Assembly (NCBI GenBank): GCA_948470475.1
Contig: OX419339.1
Location: forward strand, 8,626,502-8,690,501
Source of the DNA: Galaxea fascicularis
Taxonomy: Eukaryota; Cnidaria; Anthozoa; Scleractinia; Euphylliidae
Length of the DNA stretch: 64,000 nucleotides
Reading direction: 5' to 3'
Position 1 is the stretch's first letter, and each line of letters opens with the position of its first letter. The translations under genes and the position numbers were made by a program. Under the pieces are notes generated by a model. That model was not told the DNA's origin, made no database searches, and saw only the letters and a program-made list of their open reading frames with translations. This document shows, piece by piece, positions 1 to 12,800 of this stretch.

Positions 1-54
1 TGTTAGATCTTTACAAAAATGGTTCAACTGTGTAGCCTAAACAAGAGACACAAA

Positions 55-325
55 GAATAAAATAGAGCAATTGTATTTATTTGTTTGAGAATGACAGGTG
101 CTTCATACAACTCAAAAACTACTGATCGCATGGAACACTCCAAATTACATCACATGCAAGTGCGATGCACTCGCACCATGACTTCTAACATAACTGACAT
201 TCCAGTGCATTGCATGAGTAAGTATGTTTGACTACATTAAATAAGAACACATACCTCTCAGTATTTCAAAATACGAAATAATAATCATTAATTTGTACAA
301 CCATGTATGTTCAAGTTGCTCCAAT
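55..325 (-). other. HYDIN: HYDIN 3' untranslated region (predicted)
   Basis: AT-rich sequence downstream of the stop, ending about 20 bp past an AATAAA signal. The exact cleavage point is inferred. Confidence 0.6.
76..81 (-). terminator. HYDIN: Polyadenylation signal AATAAA
   Basis: TTTATT on the plus strand reads AATAAA on the gene strand, about 245 nt after the stop. A GT/T-rich stretch follows downstream, as expected for a cleavage and polyadenylation site. Confidence 0.6.
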
Positions 326-808
326 TTACGGAGTCACACCCTTTAAGTAGAAAGTCCACGTGACATTTCCGGCGCCGCCCGCACTCCTGGGACACGTGAC
401 CATCAGTCTCCCCATACGTGGGGCCTTGGATCCACCCTGATTGCCCTCGAAGCCAACAATAACACTGTGAGTCTTTTTTCCGCGGATGCTCTCACTGGCC
501 TTCACATTAAAACACGGGCTGTCCACACACAACGTAAACTGAGTGGTGTGTGAAAACACGTTCTTGAACGGAATGGATGTGGTAGCTCCAGCCTTGATTG
601 AGTACGGTCCTTGAGGTTTGGGAGGGCTGCAGTGACCGAAAAGCGGGAACACGTATTCACCACCAACGGCCGAAAAAACGGTCAACGTGGCACGTGTGTC
701 GCCCAGACGGGACGGTTCGTACGTCACGTCCACACCGACCTCTGTACCTCCACTTGATGCTGAGGCTGCGGTGATGCTCTTCTCTACGTGGAAGTCAGTG
801 CTGTCCAC
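326..808 (-). CDS. HYDIN: HYDIN coding exon 77 (C-terminus, residues 4979-5138, TAA stop)
   Basis: Encodes VDSTDFHVEKSITAAS, SPPKPQGPYSIKAGATTSIP and a C-terminus ending WTFYLKGVTP before TAA at 326-328; human ends WVYYLKGITL. This is the last coding exon and also the longest. Confidence 0.97.
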   Translation of the reverse strand: MDSTDFHVEKSITAASASSGGTEVGVDVTYEPSRLGDTRATLTVFSAVGGEYVFPLFGHCSPPKPQGPYSIKAGATTSIPFKNVFSHTTQFTLCVDSPCFNVKASESIRGKKTHSVIVGFEGNQGGSKAPRMGRLMVTCPRSAGGAGNVTWTFYLKGVTP

Positions 809-3800
809 CTAGAATCAAATGGCGAGTCAGTAAGCTTTATATTATTTAAAGCCAGAATTGATTCGCAAAAATACCCTAAATTTATGTCTCCTAAACACTA
901 AAAACAATACAACTCAAAGCTACACACAGCACCACAACGTAACTGGTAGATGAAAGGATTCTTATTCGCTTTATTAAGCGCTTAACCTACAGTAAGTACT
1001 TTTGCTAGAATAAATGCCCCTTTAACTTTGGTGCCTTGAACTGAAATAAACACGAACACCTACCTCACCGTTCCACAGTAATACCAAGATTAAAGACGGG
1101 AATCACTGAGTGACAGAAGAAAATCAGCAACACGCTGACGGCATTTACCTTGCAGCTGTACTCCACTTTTGACTTCGCAAAGTTTACAAAACGGCAAGTT
1201 TGGCTTTGACTTGTCCCCAGGCCGGCGCGAAAGTGGACGGGCGCCTCCGTCCCAGCAGGCGTTGCAGTCAGGTTAAGATCGTATTGGTAAACACCAAGTT
1301 CAGAACTGCTGAATAACAGTCGACCAGTTAACTCGCCGGCCTTCAGGGGCAGATATTCAAACATGCAGGAACCCTACAAATAAAAGGAAAATTAGCATAT
1401 TCGCAGCTTGCTCGTATCAAATAAGTGACAAGGGAGGTACAAAATTCTTTGACTTTCATAACAACTAATAAATAAATGATAATTTATTACTTGTACGACG
1501 CAAATTAGCATATGAATATAATCAAATGCGCCTTATAGAGAAAACTTTACAAGTCTATATCAACTCAAATCAAATGTTAGTTTCAGGGAGAGGGAAAAAG
1601 CGCAGTACCCGGAGAAAAACCTGTCGGACAGAGTAGAGAACCGACCAACTCAGCCCATTTATGATGCCGAGTGCGGCAGTCATAAGTGTCCGGAAGGCGG
1701 CGCTCTGACCACTGCAATAAGAGCAGTTTTCACTGACAGAAAATCATAGATTGTTTGAACTGAGATCAAACAATAAAGATAGGCTACTTCGATAGTTTTG
1801 ACAAGGACAATGTACATCATATTTAGTAGAAAAAAATCCTCGACGTTTTACTGACACTAAGGCGCTATTTGAGTTTCACTGACTTTTATCCCTGTTTTCT
1901 GCTGACTAAAGGAAACCTAAGCTCCTCACCTCAGACAAAGGAGGCACAGTGAAACTCGGCGGCAGCTGTATATCAGGAACAGAACACTGTGAGTTGAAAG
2001 TCACAGGGATACTAAGGGGATTATGCAATGTAACCACATGGGAGGTGCTCTTGCGTATGGGAGTGGATAGGTCAATAGTGGCCATCACTCCTGGGGGCAC
2101 TGCCTTGAACGTCACGTAATAAAACAAGTATTCTCCACTCTGTTCGTTTCGGAAGATCACCTGCAGGTTAAAGTATATAAATATCAAACATTAGCATGGC
2201 AGGAGATGTCGCTAAACATAAGACAAATGTCTAACACAATACACAAAAGAAAAACTCTAGTTTACTTCGAAACACCAGGTCCTATTAAAACAAATCTTTA
2301 CTGAGAACACTGCAAGAGACCGAGGCGACGACGAGCGAAAAAAGACGAGTATGATTTACGCCCAAGTCTCCGAAATACAAGTTACAATTTTACGCGCGAC
2401 ATCAGTTCCCTTGCGCAAACAAAATCTACAGCAGACAGCACTTAGACGCGTAGGTTACCCCAGCATAAGTACCCTAATGAACGCGAATAACGGATGTCAA
2501 TCGAATGCTAACACGGTTACAACAGCCGACTTGGTTGCCCAAAGAGAGCGGGAATGGTTCTTTCTGTGCCTGTAGCCTGTTACTGCAGGCGTTACGACTT
2601 CATTCAAAACAATTAACGATTTTACATTCCCCTTACTCCCCTACCTTAGCACTAAAGGTTCCCTCTTTATGAGCGAAGAAGTTTAGTCTGTAGTCCCGCT
2701 TGGACAGACCAGGGACGTCAATGTAGTCAAGCCCCTTCAGTGTGGTGGCACTGTCCGGTTTGTCAGGCTTTATCATCTCTATAATCACACGGAATCTAAA
2801 AGCGCAACACAAATGATAAACGTTTACGCAGATAAGTTTACGTATCACTTGTAAGTGTGAATACCTTGGATAACTTAAAATTCAGTGCTCGACATAATCC
2901 TTTTAATTTCTAAAACTAGAGTCCAAAGGCAATAGTGAAGTCTAAAATATAGGAGCCAAATGGTGTCATTTTGTCGCCAAGCATCGATCGCGTCGTAAGA
3001 CCAATACTGTGATTACCGAACCTGTATCGAGGAAAATTTTTTCATTTCTCTTTTTGGGGTCAACTAAACTCGATACCATAGAGCCGAAACCTCTTCCTCG
3101 TCTATTACAAGTAGCCCAGCAGTTAATGGTTCTCAAATTTTATTCAGTAGCCCAAACCAAAACTGTATTAGTCCTTGGCTAGTGCACTGCCGCTAAAATC
3201 GAGCACTCCAATTGTTTGGCTCAATAAACTTTCTCCTTTAAAATTCATTTCAGTTTGCCATGACCAAATTCTCCCAATATCTATGATAACCAACGACAGA
3301 AACTTCAGAGGAAAATTGTTCACCTCTGTGGTCGTCGTAACCAGTTAGTAACAGTCAGCATCTCTGTGTAGGGTGTCTTACAGGGCACCTCTCTCTGTAT
3401 ATTGTTCAAAGGTTTCGGTCCCTCGGCAGTACCTGTCACGTTATATAGCAGGCCATTGCCATCTGGGAGCGCAAAAAATACAGACCCCTGGAACAAAAAC
3501 AAACGTTTATCACCGAAATGTTTGCTTGACTATCGGCCAGCGAAACAAACATTTCTAAAGCTAGCAGCAAACGCAAATCTATTGTACATCAGTTACCCTA
3601 ATTATGTTGGAAAAGCCTCTTTGGGTGAAGACAAGAAGTAAAAGGTAGGTTATACAGTGGGTAACAAAGGAAATGCTGAAATTCCTTTCCAACGTTGTAA
3701 CAACAATCAACAAAAAATATACAAAAGGAATAGACCTTTTTACCGATACGGCGGCCATCTTGAATTCTATTGTTTTGACTGAGAAATTATGGGCTGCCGA

Positions 3801-6800
3801 GGGGGCAATCGCTGGAAAATTTATCGTATACACAGCTTTCAGGATAAATTTTTACTGCTTGTCTCTCATATTCCAAAACAAATATTACAAGCGTTACATC
3901 TTTCTGTCACGGTATTTGGCAGTGGTTTCTATGGTTAGCGAAAAATTATTGTTAAAAGTTATCACACCACAGTATTCTTTATAATTATTTCTCATCTGCC
4001 CCCTGGGTATCCCATAATTTCCTCGGAATTCAAGATGGCCGCCGTATCGGTAAAAAGGTCTATTGAGAACTATTATACTTAAGAAAATCGAAGAACAAAA
4101 CGCATGACGATTTCAATGCACGATCGGCCCCGCTTTTCAGACTGAACCCTACAAACAGCTGGCACTGCATCATTATCTCCCATCTTGATTCGCTTCGCAT
4201 CACTGTACGATAACACTGTTGCCTATGAAGATGCCCTTTGGTAATACTCTTCTGTCATTAATCGTGGGTCAACAATGAACTCTACAAATATAACAACGAC
4301 CGACACCAGGTTGCTGATCAGCGCTTTTCGTTAAAACCATGGTCTGCTGGGGGTGCTCACTCTCGCCAGCTCAAAAAACCTGGTTCTTGTCTTTCTTATT
4401 TAAGGCTTTTCTACAAATTATTACCATCTTCTTTTCAGATAATAACCTTCGATACTTTTCCTAATAACACCGGGTGAGGGGAGGGTGGTGAAGCACAGGA
4501 TACCCAAATTCCAAATCCCCCTATCCCTGAGCATAGAACATTTCAGTGCTAACCCTGACCCCTTACCGTGTGCTTCTTTCCCTCCTGAGTCATAGTGAGC
4601 GGTCTGTAAGTGAGCTCGTAGTTCTTGCTCTGCTGGGGCTCTACAGTGATGGTGTCTGGACCAGACCAGTACTCGCCGTCTATCACTGGCCGCAGCATCC
4701 ACAACTGGTTAGTCCGGTTGTGGATGACAAGGTTACGCGTGTCCCGGGTACGGACATGAGTAGAAAAATGAAGAACCTAGAAAATGGTAAAAGAGTAGTA
4801 TTTAATTAAGGGCTCTACAAATTCTTCTAACGATAACTGATACAACTTACTAATTTAAGCAAGTGTTTTGAAATGAAAAGAGTACATGATGTATGATACC
4901 ACATTGGTTCTTGCTTGACTAATACTGTCCTAACGACCACAAAAATTTTGCTCCAGAAGTTAACAGATCATGCTTATGCTTCTGATTTGCCGCGCTATCA
5001 TGCCTGTAAATCACGTTTTAAAGCTGTCCAAATCATGCAAAGATATCTCTACACATGCTTTTTATATCTGAGTGTGTGTTGTGATATTACCTCCTTGAGG
5101 GGCGTTTGAGGAACACAGCTACCGGTTAGCACCAGCTTCAGCGGTTTCCCTCCCTCGATGGCACAACGAAGACTCTGTGGAAACACAAAACAGACGTTGA
5201 GAGGCAAAAAAGCAACAAACACACCACTCACCTATCCCTGAGAGCAACGGGTTACTACAATCGGTAAACATTTTACACTGTTTTCGATTCTCCGTTTGTA
5301 TCTTAACTCAAACCGAAAACAAAAACCGATAAATTTACTGAATGTATACTGATATCTTTAATTATAATCCATCAAACATTTTCGCTCGCACACGATTGGT
5401 CCAATCGCCGACCGGTTGGCTCAGTTGGTAGAGCGTCGGACTACCGTGCGGGAGGTCGTGGGTTCAAAGTCCCGGCCGGACCAACACTCAGGGTCTTTAA
5501 ATAACTGAGGAGAAAGTGCTTCCTTTGCAATGACATCTGCAAATGGTTAGACTTTCTAGTCTTCTCGGATAAGGACGATAAACCGGAAGTCCCGTCTCAC
5601 AACTCTCCACAATTAATAGGCCATTTCCGAGTTCATGTCTGCCTCCTCTTCAAAGCGAGTCTAAGTGCGAAGTTTTTGTGATGGTAATTAGTTCTACTTT
5701 ACATATGAATGAAAGCTAATTTTCAAAACAAAAACTTTGCACTTAGACTCGCTTTGAAGAGGAGGCAGATATGAACTCGGAAATGGCCTATTCTGTGGGA
5801 CGTTAAAGAACCACTAAGGGGCGTAATGAACCCTGGCTGTGACCACCCCTAGTGCTGACCTTGGGTTGGTGCTTCACATAGGGATAACCTCAAGAAAACC
5901 TCAAGAAAAATTCCTATGAAATATATAACGCATCACGTGACTGAATATGCCCCAGCTAAAACCGGGGAATATCCAGTGATATCCACTGATATCCACTGAT
6001 ATTCCCCAAATGCGTGTTGCGCAAAATACTTGAAGAATAATAGCTTCCATTTGGCTTTAAAAATATGCTCGCATATTTTTCCTTGGATATTATCAGTTCC
6101 TCGAAGCGCACAGTTTTCGAGCCTCGCTGTCGGAAAACTCTTCGCTTTTCGGAACAAGTAATGCCGGCGTACAAATATCCGAGCATACTTTCGTGCCAAA
6201 TGTTTATACATCCTGATGTTGAACCACTCACCTCATATCTGATGTCATGGTTGACCATAGTTGGGTGAAAGACAATCTCAAACGACACTTCCATGCCGGG
6301 TGAAATATACCCCTTGACGGGGGTGATAGAGAAATCAGGCTGGAACTTTTCCGCATTCCAAGAGAAGGCAGCTCCTATGTCCCCTGTATTGTGCATGATT
6401 AGCTTCCGGCTACTTCGACTTCCGAGGACAACGGCGCCAAAAGGAACCGAGTCACTGTCCAGAGAGATCTCTATGCCTTGACAAGAGCCTGTCACCACAA
6501 ATATGGGCTGGGACATGCCTGCACACTCTAACATCACCTAACGTGACAAAAGGAAAAGGACGTGACAAACGGTTGACTGAAATTTTTTAATTTGTTCCAC
6601 CACACCCTTTACTTTTGCAAATAAATCCTGGATAGCGTTATGTGGATGCAATCCTAAAATCAGGAACAGATAAAATATGACACATTACGGCAGTCCGAAC
6701 GGTGAATTGATAAGTAGTTAAAACTGCTGAAGCACGAAGTCCCCCTAGACGTAGTACATCGTAGCAATGATACAGGTCACGTTCGTGTCGATGTTTTCGC

Positions 6801-9800
6801 CATCAAACTGCTGTCAGGGAACCTAGTCGGCTGAAGGAGCTCATAACCATTTTGAAAAAATTAAAAAAATAAATAAATAAACCTCCAATTATTGATCTCT
6901 CACCTCCTCAGTGAAGTGTGGTATGCGTGACTTGGGTTTGAAAGTCAATTCCACTCCACATGATCCACCATTAGCCCTGAGCGTGATCTCTGTAGAGGGG
7001 TTTATCGTGAGAATATTAGCCTGCTGTAACGCCACTACAGCTGGCGTGATTGCCAGTGTGAACGTGATTGGAGCAGGGCTACGATTCACGAGCTTCAAAT
7101 TTCGCTGACTCGTCTGACCAACACGTAAGGCGCCGAAATTTACTTTCCTGTCCGAAGGATTGGCCACTTCAACCTGCAAGAAATAAGAAGCAATAAATAA
7201 GTGATTTGTTTGCCTATACTGCCTTACAGCCATAATGCTTTTGCCCTTTTAACGACCTCTGGAGTGGATTGACTAGTTGATTGATCGGATTCGCTTTCAA
7301 AGAAATGACTGTCTCTTTCAAAAGTAAACTGGGAAGAGCGTTCCGAATGGGGTCCATTTGTTAACATTTAACTCCCAGGATCTGATTATGAATACCCCTT
7401 TCTAACAGCTATACAGTTCCTTGTATGCTAGTTAAGAGAATTTGTATCAAGAGATCTCCCTCTGGTTGACACGTTCACGGTCTATTCTCACCACCTGTCG
7501 GGTCGACAATATATTGATATTATAGGGAAAAGTTACATGCTAATCACTTGAGGGAACTAAAGGGTCGATAGATGATAGCTCTTAGTTCCTCCTTTCTACG
7601 ACTTGGATTCCTAAAGGAAAAAAAATGGTGAAACGTTCGGAGGAGGATGAACGAGAATTTCGAGTCTGCTGTGAACCACGCAGCGTTATCTTCATGAGTC
7701 TCAATCAACCTCACATATCAGTCATAAGTAACTGTTATTTCTACTACCATGAATAAATCCAAGTTAACAACTCAAATGACTGCAAGATACCTTCATGTCG
7801 GTCCCTTCGCCAAATATCTCCACATTCATGGTGGACAGACCATTGATCTCAAACGGAATGATCTCGTGGTATCTTCGGGACTCTCTCGGATAAAACAGTA
7901 TTTCCACCTGCATTGTTTGATTAGGGATTAAGACACCTGGCTGGCAGCGAACCTCCAAATGGGAACAATTTTCGTACTGACTCTCGATACTGCAAAAGGA
8001 TGACATACGATCAGGAGAGTTTTAAGTGGAACAATTTCCCTTCAAAGAACCTAAGTCCGAGCCAAACGACAGCCCGATGAGAGTTGTCTTCAACGACCCT
8101 CCCCTCTAAACAAATACAAATGGTACGATCAACTTCAAAACAACCATGGGAATAAAAACATTTCTCACCCTGCTAAAACCCAGTTCACACAAGTTGGAAC
8201 GTTTACTGGTACCAGTTTGAATTAATAAATTAAGTGTGCCTTGCAAAGGCGGATTTAAATGAGTTTCACACATTATCCAAATAAAAGTAACCAACCTGAT
8301 ATCTTTGGTATCCTCGTTTTTGATGACGAGCGTTGTTAGTTTGAGCGGCATGCCGGCACGGTACAGGAAACACGGACCAAAGTCATGTCTTACAAAAGAA
8401 AAGTTCAGTCCTGGCTGAACACCGGTGCCCGTCAGGTTTATAGTGAACGTAGGACCGTTAGTGATCTATGAACACAAAAAATTAGTGAACGTGAATATGA
8501 CTAAATCATGTATTGAACCGCGGGTGAAGTAAATGTTTATCGCAATACGAAAGTAAACCTAGAAAATAAATGCGTACTTGAATGGCAATCGAACTAATGA
8601 CAGTGAGGTGCTCTGTCAGCTAAAAAAAAAAAAGCTAGGTTGGGGTAGGAATATAAATTCATCAAGGCTCTCTTTTCGGAGCAAAATACTTAGACCATTA
8701 GGCATGTTAGACAGCTCGATAACGAACTAACTTCAGTTAAGGAAGCTGCCTCGTAATACAGAAGTAGTTTTGCGCGGTAAAAGAATTTGTGGGAAAAGTA
8801 CATCTTAAAGGACATTTAAGGGTAAAGGCGCATTTTTCAGAGATACTTCGGCCACGGTATTTCTAAAGAGCTTTCAAATACGTAACAATTTATGGCATTT
8901 TTCCGAAGTGAAACCTTCCACATGCCTTTAAAAGTAAGTCGCATCCAGCCAAAGCCAGTCGTCCAGGAGGACAGAAAGCTAACTGGCATCTCTTCCGGGT
9001 GCTACACGGCACCGTACCGGTCTCCGGGATCACCGAAACTAACTTCTCCCCATTAGCGCACCGTAAACCTTTGAGCTTGGTTCGGTTATGAACCTCCCAA
9101 GTAAAGTCAAAGTTGAATTTCCCAGAGTTAACGACGAACAACTGCCGAGTGGCTTTCTCGTTGATCTCAACCTTAAAAACAAAAGGAAATTATAGTAAAT
9201 ATCGTTGCTGCAGTGAGCAAGTGTCTCATCTACATCAAAGAGGCTTCATTCATCTGGTCAATCTCATACGTGGATCGCGAAGTGTCAGTGGACATAACAA
9301 GAAAGAAGACATAGCTATAGTCATAATAACTCATTTATCTATACGAGAAGATACTCATTCTAGTATCAAAACAAACTACTAAGAAAAACCCTATATAGAG
9401 CAGAGGCAGGTTATTCTGGAGTAAATGTGCAGCATCCAACTCACCATTCCAAGATTGATTCTGTTTGTTCCTTTGGAAGTGAGCTCCACCTTGTTTCCTT
9501 GTGAGTCCTCACAGATGAGCTCTGCATTCATGGCGTAACCTTCCGCTTTGACATTCAACGTAAGCGGTGAAGTTTTCTTTTTAACGTAACAAAGAACGTT
9601 AAAGTTCACTTCTTTTTGCTCACTTGCCGTAAAGGAGATCTCGACTGGCAACCTATACACAAAAACACGACGTCCGTGATTGAGAAAAACTTAACGAGAT
9701 ACCAAATAACAGTTTTGTTTCGAGTAGAATTCCTGTGAATAGGCCATATTCGTATTCTCGGTATTGAACTGGATCTAGCATGAAGTGGAGGCTCTTGCGG

Positions 9801-12800
9801 GGGAATCTTTTCATATGTAAATGTATTCCCCCGCAAGAGCCTCCACTTCATGCTAGATCCAGTTCAATACCGAGAATACGAATATGGCCTATTGCGGATT
9901 GCCTCCGTATCCCCCCTCATGAGGGATTTTAAGCTGGAATTGTAATTGTTACACCCTTTAAAATTTGTTGTTGTAAAACAGGATCCCAGATACGTTTTTA
10001 AGGCGGAGTGTCAACAAGGAATGCTAACAGGTAATATTGCCACTGTTCTCGCCAAATCATTATTAAGTTTCTATCTTCGTTTGTCTCGTCATGTAGCTGG
10101 CCTTGCATTACCCTAACACCCTCATGTTACCAGGACACTCTAAAAGGAATAAAACACGATTCTATTTTAGAGTACTTAAAAAAAAGTCACCAGCACTACT
10201 TCTTTTTCTTCCTCGTGCGCCTCTTGATTTTTTTCCAAATCAGAACTTATTGAGTTACGTGGCCACTTAAGAAACGAGTACGGGCCTGGGAACGAGTTTT
10301 TTTATTTATCGATTGAAAAAAATTGCTTCTGCCTGGTCACCTTACAGACTTCAAGCTTGTTCAGTTGAATAGGAGTTGAACAAAAGGCTTATGGAAATCG
10401 TGAAAACTAGGGACTTTTTAATGCTGAAACTACTAATTTTAAGGTGTAGGAAACCATTAGTTTAATTTGAGGCCCTTACTCGTTTGCTAAGTGGCCAGCT
10501 GAGGCAATCTTAAATGGAATCACCATGCGACCGCAAGTCATACCTGGACTTTGGCAACACAGTACCAGACATAGGTTCAACACTCAGACTAGAAGCGTAA
10601 CCCTCAGTGTGACAAGATGACTCGCTAAATGAAAACGTAAATGCAATGTTCTCCTCATTAATCAGCTGCACTGTCTCCTTTGCTGGGTGACCTGTGAACC
10701 AAAAGGCAAACATCCAAATGGTTAAGAAGTTCAGCGTTTTATACGCCAAGCAATTTTTCAACCATCTCTCCACTGATGTTTAAATTAATTGGAATGATTT
10801 CTCGCGTCAAATGAAAATTTAAGAAAAGCTAAGATGTTGACAAGGCTGTTCTTGCCAATTGTTCACCAATTGTGTACCAACACGTCCCCATGGTTTCATG
10901 ACGCAGGGTCCGAAATTAACTTTTTTCTAAGGGAGCCAATTGGCGACTAACCTAAAAATTTTGGTCGCCAAATGGAAGGGTTTGGTCGCCAAAGTTTTTT
11001 GGTTTGGTTGTATTAATTTTTCGTTTTACTCCAATAGTTTTAATTTACGTTAATTTATAGTAAAAGCACAAAATTTAAACTTTCTTTCACTATAATTAAA
11101 CAAAATGTTTCCATTTAACACAATATTATTACATACAGCTATTAAAGGAGAGACTCACAACAGCCGTGTAACGATAACATAGTCCTACATCTCAATGAGC
11201 GTGTTTGTCAACGTTCATGCGAAGGCTTGTTTCGGCTGACGCTTTATTCGTCACGACTCGTCACGATTTTTGCCACGTCACGTTTTCGCCCGCGATATCA
11301 GAATTGCGAGATATGGCGCCGGGTAATTATGGCGATCGTATAATCGTCACTTTGTTTTACTACAATTCTCCACGGCAGCTTTATGTTTTCTTTTAAAAAA
11401 ATCCCATTTACCTTGGAATTCCAAATGCCGAGGGGACAAAAGGTTAGTCGCCTGCTGGCGACCAGTTCTAAATTTCTGGTCGCCAACGCTCAATTTTTGG
11501 TCGCATTGGCCACCAGTCAGTCGCAATGTCGGACCCTGTGACCAGAAAGGATGTTTGCAACGAGTGGGCGCGGTCATAATGGCTGTAATACGTGAGTAAG
11601 TAAAACATCTCACATTTTTAGGCCTTCTTTGCCAATTCTAATTTTCCAAAACCCCATCGCCTTACCGAGTAGTATCTCCCTGAAGTTGATGTGAGACCTG
11701 TCAAATGAGAGCGCAGGCTCAAACGTGTGTCCTACCATGACAAACGGAATGGAGATGTTAAACTCCGGTACAAAGAAACGCCAGAAGGACTCCACCAGAT
11801 CCAGCGAATCAGACACATACTCAAATACCATCTCGTACTTCTTTCCGCTCAATACAGTGCCCTCCGGAGTCAAGCAACGGAAGTTGACATTTTCAGGTGT
11901 ACCATCTAGCGTGTCCTCATTGGTCCAGGAGAAACTATAGTTTGTGTTGGATGGGTTGATCACATTGAATCGCCTGTGTGGACAGTTGATAAAAGTTAAA
12001 CGGAGTAAAATTTGACACAGACGATCAAGTGACAAGCAACTGCATTTTGTTAGCTACCAGCTAAAAGGAGACGCCAATACAAGATCGTGGATAATAATCA
12101 AAAAACGTCTGTTCTGCAGCTTGCGTTGAATTGCTTGGCTCTAATGACCCCTCCCTGCATAAAAGTTGCAACACAAATTTCGTTGATCATTGGTTGATTT
12201 GGTTTGGGTATACAAGGGGATGAGATCGCGCTACTTATCAAACCCCCATATGATACAAGAAAAATGAAAGTTCAAGCGCCATGTTCATTAGTCTACCCGT
12301 CCTGCTAACTCGAGGGACAAAACACAAAACCTCACAAAATTTCTTTAACTTACTTTATATTCTTGACTTTGACACCACAAGATTTGAACTCGATCACTTT
12401 AGTACTAGGATCTAGTGTGGAGCCCGGAGGAGCCCCACCGGGACCTCTTAGTTCAGGGTTTCTTCTCCCACCAGATACATAGTCCGATTCCTCGAGCTCA
12501 AAGTGACAGTACGGCAGGAGACTGCGGCCATGAACGGGAATAGAAAATCCTTGAGCGTCTGGATGAAGATTTGCAGCGCTGTAAAAGAAAAAAAGAAAAA
12601 AAAGGTTTATTAATTGAATCCATGTCAAAAACGACAACCCTTGTTTTGACGTCTGCTGGGAAAACCCCAAATCCCTTAAACTATAAAGCAAGTTCCCTAG
12701 AAACAAAGACAATAAACGTTACAAACAGTATGAAAATCCTGATGGCATTTGCTTTAAAAGTTATTCCAAACCTAGTTGACGTATTAATAACATCTTCCAA

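Noticed and set aside
3673..3984. 103-codon plus-strand open frame
   Set aside because: It overlaps a MITE and has no recognisable protein features.
5411..5483. Possible tRNA gene
   Set aside because: A- and B-box matches are present, but the acceptor ends do not pair cleanly and the sequence continues into a SINE body shared with 62.3 kb.
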